Assembly: GCA_949286445.1 (NCBI GenBank)
Contig: CASECL010000128.1
Coordinates: 1 to 5,571 of the forward strand
DNA: 5,571 nt
From: an uncultured bacterium
Lineage (GTDB): Bacteria; Verrucomicrobiota; Lentisphaeria; Victivallales; Victivallaceae
Direction: 5' to 3'
Positions 1 through 5,202 of the stretch are shown piece after piece. Positions within the stretch are counted from its first letter, which is position 1. Each line of letters starts with the position of its first letter. The translations under genes and the position numbers were made by a program. Below the pieces are notes generated by a model. That model was not told where the DNA came from and made no database searches. It was given only the letters and a program-made list of their open reading frames with translations.

Positions 1-711
1 GAGGTCCTTTACTCTTCCCGGATAATAGATCATTTCCAGTTCGCCGCTATCCGGACGGACGTGGAATTTATCCAGTGTTCGCAAATAAATTTGATAAGAC
101 TTATCAGAATTAAGTTCATTTTCCAGCCACTTATCCAGCCGGGGGGATATTACTCCTGCCGGAAGCGGAACTCTTCCCACATAGACAGATTTGAGATTGA
201 AATGCAATTTTCCGTCGGTATATTCCGGAGTGGCGGAGCCGGAAATTTCCAGAGATGGACCATTTTTCCACAATGGATGCAGATAAGAAAAGAAAAATCT
301 TCCTTTGTCATAGGTTGTAGTGTAATTAACCTGATCCAGATTTTTCTGCCCGTTTGGGGCTGCGGCATCTGCCGGCATTGACGGCATAATCGCCTCCAGA
401 CGGTCTCTGTTCATCCCCAGACGAAGCAATGAATTTACATCATCCGGAGAAAATAACATTATTTCCCGGTTGTCCGGCGGAGAGTTATAAATGTTTTTCA
501 TCTGGGAGGAAACGAATTTTGAGTAAAATACATAATCGCGGAACGTCAGTTCCGGTACCGGATAACCGGATTTGAAACTCAGAAGAAATACACAGCAAAG
601 CACAATAGATAATATCAGCCCCACAATCAGACTGAAAAAAAATTTTTTAAGCCGGGAACTTTTCCCCTTGCCGTTTGACTTGGTGGTTTTATTTTTTCTG
701 CTTGCCGCCAT
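1..711 (-). CDS. Membrane-anchored protein of unknown function (C-terminus cut by window edge)
   Basis: An open frame of 237 codons runs from an ATG at 711 to the window edge with no stop, so the C-terminus is missing. Residues 1-23 are polar and strongly basic (Lys, Arg, Ser). Residues 24-46 form one hydrophobic segment, followed by about 190 visible polar residues. This predicts a single-pass inner-membrane protein with a short cytoplasmic tail and a large outer domain. The outer part has an SPDDVNSLLRL stretch (88-98) and a VPLPAGVISPRLDKWLEN stretch (181-198). These remind me of the YpmS/DUF2140 type of membrane-anchored, possibly lipid-binding protein, but this is a resemblance by eye, not an assignment. 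The start is supported by a strong GGAGGAG 11 bases upstream and by an in-frame stop just upstream. It follows tsaB after 66 bases and is probably the last visible gene of the same operon. Function is not known. Confidence 0.8.
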   Translation of the reverse strand, partial: MAASRKNKTTKSNGKGKSSRLKKFFFSLIVGLILSIVLCCVFLLSFKSGYPVPELTFRDYVFYSKFVSSQMKNIYNSPPDNREIMLFSPDDVNSLLRLGMNRDRLEAIMPSMPADAAAPNGQKNLDQVNYTTTYDKGRFFFSYLHPLWKNGPSLEISGSATPEYTDGKLHFNLKSVYVGRVPLPAGVISPRLDKWLENELNSDKSYQIYLRTLDKFHVRPDSGELEMIYYPGRVKDL

Positions 712-722
712 ATTGACTCATT

Positions 723-734
723 CTCCTCCGGAGG
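723..734 (-). promoter_or_regulatory. Strong Shine-Dalgarno sequence within a palindrome, upstream of the membrane protein gene
   Basis: GGAGGAG (729-723 on the minus strand) lies 11 bases before the ATG at 711 and fixes that start. Its GGAGG forms the second half of the 10-base perfect palindrome CCTCCGGAGG (725-734). The upstream CCTCC could compete with the ribosome for the site, although a hairpin would have to give up central pairs to make a loop. Confidence 0.5.
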
Positions 735-777
735 GACATTCCGGATATTTCTGTATTTTATATCTCTTATTCTGCTG

Positions 778-1419
778 TCAGGCGTACACCGCCGGGCGGA
801 TATAAACCATCCTGGTTAAATCCCCGTCAAAGTCCTGTCCCCGGTAATTCAGTAAATCTGAAATTTGAAATTTTGCAGTTTTCAATACTGCCGGAGTGAA
901 AATCTTCTTTACTGCCTCGGCATCCTGTGCCGGAACGGCGCACTCTCCATGGTATGAAGCGAAAAATTCCTCTGCCCCGGCCCGGTTCAAGACCTTCTCC
1001 ACGCCATCCGGCCGCCATTCGCCGTCAACTTTCTTCACGCCGAAAAAGAGTATTTCTGAATTTCTGCCGTCAAACAGTACTCCTCCCTGTTCGCCTGCAA
1101 GTCCGGCCTGTGAAGCATAAGATACCGCTCCCGGGACGCAGCGGCTTTGCGCTTTGCTGCCGAAAACAAAACCTTGAGTCAATGCCGCCGCCAGTCTCAG
1201 CCCGGAAAAACTTCCCGGCCCGGAACCCACCGTCCAGAAATCAATGTCCTTTATTTCCAGTCCATGATTTTTCAAACCGTCGATCAACAGTCCGGCAAAT
1301 TTCGCCCCGTCACGGCCGAAAACCGGAAAACGCTTCTCCTCAAAAATTCCCCCGTCCCGGGCAAAGGCAAAAGATCCCTCATGAGAAGAAAGATCCAATG
1401 CCGCTGAAAGTACGTTCAT
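778..1419 (-). CDS. tsaB: tRNA threonylcarbamoyladenosine (t6A) biosynthesis protein TsaB
   Basis: TsaB (YeaZ) is a cytoplasmic, catalytically inactive paralogue of TsaD. It binds TsaD and TsaE and supports transfer of the threonylcarbamoyl group to A37 of ANN-decoding tRNAs. The 213-residue product has the expected features: an N-terminal ASKHA beta strand (VLSAALDLSS, 3-12), the family hallmark GSGPGSFSGLRLA (65-77), a DGRNSEI stretch (118-124) where homologues have DxRxxEV, and a C-terminal YIRPAVY resembling the usual PxYLR end. Length is normal or slightly short. The frame is open upstream to 1467, but the start at 1419 is preferred. It places the first strand directly at the N-terminus, has GGGAG 9 bases upstream (1429-1433), and lies one base after the lysA stop, which suggests translational coupling. 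A tsaB gene is essential or important in most bacteria, so this marks the operon as partly housekeeping. The substitutions in the hallmark motif (SFSGL for the usual SFTGL) are mild. Confidence 0.93.
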   Translation of the reverse strand: MNVLSAALDLSSHEGSFAFARDGGIFEEKRFPVFGRDGAKFAGLLIDGLKNHGLEIKDIDFWTVGSGPGSFSGLRLAAALTQGFVFGSKAQSRCVPGAVSYASQAGLAGEQGGVLFDGRNSEILFFGVKKVDGEWRPDGVEKVLNRAGAEEFFASYHGECAVPAQDAEAVKKIFTPAVLKTAKFQISDLLNYRGQDFDGDLTRMVYIRPAVYA

Positions 1420-1420
1420 T

Positions 1421-2635
1421 TTATTTTTCTCCCGCGGCAATGATGGCTTTTGCCAGCTCACGATCACCGGTTTTGCGCCGGGAGAGTTTTAAAACGCCGT
1501 CTTTGACTACGGCTTCGCCCGGCATGGAGCGCAGATTGTAGATGCCGCCCATGCTGTAACAGTATGCTCCGGCATTTCCAATCGCCAGCAGATCTCCTTC
1601 GCGTATTTCCGGCATTTCCCGCTGTTCGGCGAAACGGTCACCGGTTTCACAGATGTTGCCGCAAATATCATAAACTTGTTTTTTCCCGTCCGGATTGCTC
1701 AGATTGTGTATCTGATGGTATGCGCCGTAGAGCACAGGGCGGATAAGCTGTGGAAATCCGGAATCACATCCGGCAATAACCCGGGTACGGTTGTATTTTA
1801 TGGTATTCACCCGGGTAAGCAGCACGCCGCACTCCGCCGCCAGATATTTTCCCGGTTCAAAGCGGATACCGAGCTTTTTACCGTATTTTTCCCGGAGGGC
1901 TTCAAAAAGTTCAGCAATATGCGCACCCATGGCAACATAGTCCACCCGCGCCTCATCTTCCCGGTACGGTACTTTGAAGCCGCCGCCGAAATCCAGAAAT
2001 TCCAGCTCCGGAAAATTCTCCGGAGTGGCGATACGCATTAAGTTTTCCATACTCCGGTAAACCGATTCGCATTTCTGCAGTCCGCTGCCGGTATGTTCAT
2101 GCAGTGCCTTGACATGCAATGAATTGCGCCGGACAATATCCAGCACTTCATCCAGATCGTCAAAAAGTATGCCGAACTTGGTAAGATCGCCTCCAGTCAT
2201 GGTATTGGCGCTGTCGCCGTCGCAGACGTCAGGATTGAAACGCAGACAAATATTGCTGCCGGGATATTTTTTGCCGAATTTCCTCAGTCTTGAAAGAGAG
2301 CCGATATTCATCAGCACCCCGGTTTCCGCCACTTCATCTACTTCAAAATCGGTCATGTTGTTGGCCGTGTAAATGATTTTATCTTTCGGGAAACCCAGCT
2401 CCAGAGCAAGGAAAACCTCTGCCGGACTTACCGTATCCAGTCCGGCTCCGGCTTCCAGAAGCGTCTTGAGCAGGTCAATATTGTAATTGGCCTTCATGGC
2501 GTAATGAATTGCCAGACCTTCGCAGGGAATGAATTTAAAAAGATCACGGTATCTTTCTTTAACCAGATCCAGATCGTAAACAAATAACGGCGTACCAAAA
2601 CGCTCCGCCGCTTCAATCAGCAATTTCGCATCCAT
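1421..2635 (-). CDS. lysA: Diaminopimelate decarboxylase (PLP fold type III)
   Basis: This cytoplasmic enzyme removes CO2 from meso-2,6-diaminopimelate to give L-lysine, the last step of lysine synthesis. The 404-residue product has an alanine-racemase-like PLP barrel followed by a beta domain. Visible motifs are YAMKAN with the PLP lysine K48, HEHTGSG (179-185), the phosphate-binding GGGF (217-220), EPGK (260-263), SGFPQLIRPVLYGAYH (292-307) with R299 and Y303, ICETGD (328-333) with the active-site C329 and E330, and NAGAYCYSM (354-362) with Y358. The LIRP...YGAYH and CExGD elements favour diaminopimelate over ornithine or carboxynorspermidine. EPGK replaces the common EPGR, which I recall in a LysA subgroup from Bacteroidota, so I treat it as a clade trait. 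The start at 2635 has no in-frame alternative nearby. Its GGAG (2649-2652) lies 13 bases upstream, longer than usual. The gene follows the cupin after 23 bases and abuts tsaB. Substrate assignment is strong but rests on motifs only. Confidence 0.92.
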   Translation of the reverse strand: MDAKLLIEAAERFGTPLFVYDLDLVKERYRDLFKFIPCEGLAIHYAMKANYNIDLLKTLLEAGAGLDTVSPAEVFLALELGFPKDKIIYTANNMTDFEVDEVAETGVLMNIGSLSRLRKFGKKYPGSNICLRFNPDVCDGDSANTMTGGDLTKFGILFDDLDEVLDIVRRNSLHVKALHEHTGSGLQKCESVYRSMENLMRIATPENFPELEFLDFGGGFKVPYREDEARVDYVAMGAHIAELFEALREKYGKKLGIRFEPGKYLAAECGVLLTRVNTIKYNRTRVIAGCDSGFPQLIRPVLYGAYHQIHNLSNPDGKKQVYDICGNICETGDRFAEQREMPEIREGDLLAIGNAGAYCYSMGGIYNLRSMPGEAVVKDGVLKLSRRKTGDRELAKAIIAAGEK

Positions 2636-2658
2636 GGGAAATGATTTTCTCCATTGTT

Positions 2659-3009
2659 TTAATATTTATTAATTACCGCAAGCATTTCCAGCGGTTCACT
2701 TCCCACGCTTTTTACTGCGTGTCCGGCGCCGTCTCCGGTGTGAATGGTGTCTCCGGCGTTGAGCAGAAAAATCCCCTTGTCGTCATCGGTAACCTCGGCT
2801 TCACCCCGGATGATAACAAAAATTTCTTCTTCATTCTCGTGGCGGTGAAATCCGATTGAAGATCCCGGTGCCAGAATCAATTTGGCAAAAAGCCGGTTGG
2901 CTGATTTGAGTTCATCGCTGCTCCAGAAATGTTTGATCACCACATCGCCCTGGCCGCCGCGCATCTGGTGTTTGACATCTTCCGGCAAATCATTGTATTT
3001 TTTATGCAT
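2659..3009 (-). CDS. Small single-domain cupin protein
   Basis: The 116-residue product is one cupin (cupin_2-like) beta barrel. Cupin motif 1 is visible at about 49-69 (PGSSIGFHRHENEEEIFVI) with H55, H57 and a glutamate at 61 or 62. Motif 2 runs from about 86 to 102 (GDTIHTGDGAGHAV) with H97. These residues form the usual 3-His/1-Glu metal site, so a divalent metal is expected. The N-terminal MRGGQG (16-21) and the GDGAGHAVKSVG segment match a group of short cupins common in anaerobes whose substrates are mostly unknown. There is no signal peptide, so it is cytoplasmic. Its ATG lies inside the end of the activase fusion gene and overlaps it by 8 bases (ATGCATAA). It has GGAG 9 bases upstream (3019-3022), so the two are very probably translated in a coupled way and may act on the same pathway. 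A role as small-molecule isomerase, dioxygenase or sensor cannot be told apart here. Confidence 0.88.
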   Translation of the reverse strand: MHKKYNDLPEDVKHQMRGGQGDVVIKHFWSSDELKSANRLFAKLILAPGSSIGFHRHENEEEIFVIIRGEAEVTDDDKGIFLLNAGDTIHTGDGAGHAVKSVGSEPLEMLAVINKY

Positions 3010-5095
3010 TTTTCAGCACTCCGAATATATTGTTGTATTTTTTCTGATTCAATGCTTCGATATATGCGCTGACTTTGGTGTAGGTGCTGCAGGGATCTAT
3101 GGTCTGATCCACGCAGTCGCCGTCCAATACCAGCAGCGGTACCGAGGTTTTATTCAACTCTTCACGCAAATGTTTGACAAAGGAGCTGTCCGCCATTGAA
3201 CAGCGTCCGAAGCCGTGATTATAGAGGATACAGCCGTTGTAATTAAGGCTCTTGGCCTGTTCCACAATAGTTTTCACCCGCAAATTGGGATCCATAAAGC
3301 CCACAGTGAGCAGTTTTTTCGCCAGAGCCCGGTAAGGATCGGAGGGGTCAAGTTTATCCCAGCCGATAAAGTTGACTTCCTCAAAAACGATCGGCGCATT
3401 GCATTCCAGCTCGATATAATCCAGCAGGGACACATCATAGAATGGCGGCAGATGCAACCAGAGCAGACGGTGAGTGTCTTCCACCTTGATTTTGTCTGCT
3501 ATTTCGTCCCGGAAACGGGTAAGTTCTGCCAGGTATTTTTTCTGGATTTCCACCAGCTCTTTTTTCCCCCAGAGCTGGGAAAAGATAGAAGCATAATAAA
3601 TTGCCTGTGACCCGCGGATCAATGGCGGGGAATTAAAGCGCAACTCATTGCACTTCAGGGAATATTCCCGCGCCTCATTGGATAATTCGCAGGCATCGGA
3701 AAGTTTCCGGGGATCCATTTTTATATGCATGGCCTTTTCCATCAGATACACTGCGCGCTCCAGATCGGTGGCCAGGTGTTCCACGGCGTTGCCGTCCTTG
3801 TTGGGCGGAGTCTGCAGTGAATAGAAACGGTCTTCAATTCCGTAAGTACGTCCCAGATCGTGGAACACCCGTTCCCCCTGTTGACAGGGCTGTGAAGTGG
3901 ATACCCCGTAATCCGGTTTCGGCAGCTTTACTCCCTCCAGCACCCGGAGAAATGAACAGGTTTCGCTGGAATACCCCTTGTATGCCGCCTGATCAAAAGC
4001 TTTTTTGATTTTGTGTGAACTTCTGGCAAACAGTGCGGCATAGGTTTCCAGCGTCAGGCTGCGCACCCCCAGAGCATTGAGAATTTCGGTGGGGAAAAAC
4101 AGGTTACGCCACACCAGAGGAGTATCTCCGCCATGAAGTGAGGAGAGAAAATCTTTCCGGGTAGCTTCAGTACGCAACCCGGCAGACTCCAGTTTGCGTA
4201 TCGGTGGAGCAAAATGAGCAGATGTGTCCAGTTTGCCCTTCAGACCGGTAAACTCCATGGCCAGGCAGGCCGCTCCCAGCGCACCGAGAACGCTGTGAAA
4301 TTCCGGTATGATAATGTTGTTGCCCGTGATCTGTTTAAGATAATAGGCCACCGCCCGGTTGTAAGCTACTCCGCCCTGGAAAATAATATCTCCCGAATAC
4401 CCCTGGAAAATCTCTCCCACCCCGGACATTATAGTTCTGGCCTGAGCCCGGCAGGCTCCGCCGATAATTTCGCCCAGCGGGTAACGGTTTTTGAATTTAT
4501 TTATAGATGTGGCACTCAGTACGGCACAGACCGAGGAAAATTCCAGTGAACTGTCGTAATTGGCTTTGTCCGCCATTTCCTCCACCGGCACATTCAGTTT
4601 TGCTGCCACGCTGTCGAGAAATGCCCCGGTGCCGGCGGCGCAGACTCCGCTCATTTTGGAGTTCCACATATGCATTTGCTCATTATAGATCATGGCCTTG
4701 CTGTCCTGACCGCCGACGTCAAGAATTGCCTTGCAGTCCGGGTAGTAATGCTTGGCACCGGCAACGTGAGCGGATACTTCGCTTACCTTGAAATCATAGG
4801 GCAGCACTTCCCGGGTGTCTTCAACAATCTGGCTTCCGGTCACTACCGTACAGGATATTTCAGAAAGGTCGGAAACTCCTGCTCCCAGCAGAAATTTATC
4901 CACTGTCTGGCGGATGGCCCCGATATTGCAGGCTCCGCAGCGGGTACATACCCCGGTGCAGCGGACACGGCCGGAGTCAACCGGTTTGGTACGCTGATAG
5001 CACATGTGCTTTACCTTGCCGTCGGAATTCATCAGAACGGCTTTGAATGTGGTAGAGCCAATATCTATACCTAAAAATAATTCTTCTTTTCGCAT
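3002..5095 (-). CDS. Fused 2-hydroxyacyl-CoA dehydratase activase (BadF/BcrA ATPase) and dehydratase D-component-like protein
   Basis: The N-terminal half (about 6-283) is an ASKHA ATPase of the HgdC/BadF/BcrAD activase family. It has GIDIGSTTFKAVL (9-21), ILDVGGQDSKAM (124-135), SGVCAAGTGAFLD (149-161) and FQGGVAYN (239-246). C152 and C190 (FSSVCAVLSA) match the two activase cysteines that hold the [4Fe-4S] cluster between two subunits. These proteins use ATP to push one low-potential electron into a dehydratase. After a linker (about 284-320), residues 321-690 resemble a 2-hydroxyacyl-CoA dehydratase subunit, with C380, C404 (SQPCQQG), FEEVNFIGWDKL (571-582), C632 (GFGRCSMADSS) and the closing LLVLDGDCVDQ. 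An extra CX3CX2CX2C group lies at 46-56. Activase and dehydratase subunits are normally separate proteins, so this would be a self-activating enzyme. The ATG at 5095 sits seven residues before the first ATPase motif but lacks a clear Shine-Dalgarno sequence. The substrate is unknown, and no partner subunit is in the window. Oxygen sensitivity is expected from the family. Confidence 0.88.
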   Translation of the reverse strand: MRKEELFLGIDIGSTTFKAVLMNSDGKVKHMCYQRTKPVDSGRVRCTGVCTRCGACNIGAIRQTVDKFLLGAGVSDLSEISCTVVTGSQIVEDTREVLPYDFKVSEVSAHVAGAKHYYPDCKAILDVGGQDSKAMIYNEQMHMWNSKMSGVCAAGTGAFLDSVAAKLNVPVEEMADKANYDSSLEFSSVCAVLSATSINKFKNRYPLGEIIGGACRAQARTIMSGVGEIFQGYSGDIIFQGGVAYNRAVAYYLKQITGNNIIIPEFHSVLGALGAACLAMEFTGLKGKLDTSAHFAPPIRKLESAGLRTEATRKDFLSSLHGGDTPLVWRNLFFPTEILNALGVRSLTLETYAALFARSSHKIKKAFDQAAYKGYSSETCSFLRVLEGVKLPKPDYGVSTSQPCQQGERVFHDLGRTYGIEDRFYSLQTPPNKDGNAVEHLATDLERAVYLMEKAMHIKMDPRKLSDACELSNEAREYSLKCNELRFNSPPLIRGSQAIYYASIFSQLWGKKELVEIQKKYLAELTRFRDEIADKIKVEDTHRLLWLHLPPFYDVSLLDYIELECNAPIVFEEVNFIGWDKLDPSDPYRALAKKLLTVGFMDPNLRVKTIVEQAKSLNYNGCILYNHGFGRCSMADSSFVKHLREELNKTSVPLLVLDGDCVDQTIDPCSTYTKVSAYIEALNQKKYNNIFGVLKNA

Positions 5096-5139
5096 GATGG
5101 AATAGTACTCATTTTTTGCGTTTTGCGTTCTCTGTTCAT
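5071..5139 (-). CDS. Possible leaderless 22-codon leader ORF overlapping the activase start (speculative)
   Basis: An ATG at 5139 lies exactly where the transcript should begin, 7 bases after the TATATT box. It opens a frame of 22 codons (MNRERKTQKM... ending ...CEKKNYF) and stops with TAG at 5071, 24 bases inside the activase gene in another frame. If leaderless translation occurs here, ribosomes would be delivered across the activase ATG, which has no good ribosome-binding site of its own. There is no protein family evidence, so it may be chance. Confidence 0.2.
   Translation of the reverse strand: MNRERKTQKMSTIPSCEKKNYF
5116..5129. repeat. Short tandem repeat in the 5' leader (two copies of a 7-mer)
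   Basis: TTGCGTT occurs twice in tandem on the plus strand (AACGCAA on the minus strand) in the predicted untranslated leader of the activase operon. It could be a pair of half-sites for a regulator or simply A-rich leader sequence. The repeat is too short to weigh strongly. Confidence 0.35.
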
Positions 5140-5145
5140 CCCGGT

Positions 5146-5174
5146 AATATACACCGTTTTACGGTCATTTTCAA
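5146..5174 (-). promoter_or_regulatory. Sigma-70-type promoter of the activase-cupin-lysA-tsaB operon
   Basis: On the minus strand, TTGAAA (5174-5169) and TATATT (5151-5146) are separated by exactly 17 bases. Both are one or two changes from consensus. The likely transcription start is near 5139, about 44 bases before the activase ATG. It lies in the only sizeable non-coding gap of the window, immediately after the prenyl synthase gene, so it most likely drives the whole leftward gene set. The match is read by eye. Confidence 0.7.
5153..5165 (-). promoter_or_regulatory. Perfect inverted repeat inside the promoter spacer, putative operator
   Basis: ACCGT-AAA-ACGGT forms a perfect dyad with 5-base arms and a 3-base centre. 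It lies between the -35 and -10 elements, where a bound regulator would block RNA polymerase. The short arms and lack of a U-run make it a poor terminator, so a repressor site is the better reading. The regulator is unknown and no regulator gene is present in the window. Confidence 0.45.
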
Positions 5175-5202
5175 GTTGCGGGCAGAGTTGACGGCAGGAT
5201 AT

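Noticed and set aside
740..790. Possible internal promoter before the membrane protein gene (CTGACA and TATAAAAT-like elements on the minus strand)
   Set aside because: The spacing between the elements is 13 to 15 bases, too short for a good sigma-70 promoter, and the A/T-rich stretch alone is not convincing.
1420..1467. Upstream start for tsaB at 1467, adding 16 residues
   Set aside because: It would overlap lysA by 47 bases, lacks a good ribosome-binding site, and adds a tail before the conserved first strand. The ATG at 1419 has GGGAG at 9 bases.
927..1541. Plus-strand open frame of 204 codons over tsaB and the lysA end
   Set aside because: It is antisense to two well-recognised genes, the product is rich in Pro, Arg and Ser with no family motifs, and it has no ribosome-binding site. 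It is a shadow frame caused by codon bias.
1853..1864. EPGK in place of EPGR in LysA as a sign of changed substrate
   Set aside because: I recall the same EPGK, with DSGxxxLIRP and ICETxD, in LysA proteins of Bacteroidota, so it is more likely a clade variant than a new specificity. The other substrate-contact residues are present.
4670..5074. Plus-strand open frame of 134 codons over the activase N-terminus
   Set aside because: It lies fully antisense to the ATPase motifs of the fusion gene and shows no recognisable domain.
5096..5202. Intrinsic terminator after the prenyl synthase gene
   Set aside because: The only clear dyad has 5-base arms, no U-run, and lies inside the promoter. Other pairings in the gap have four-base arms at most.
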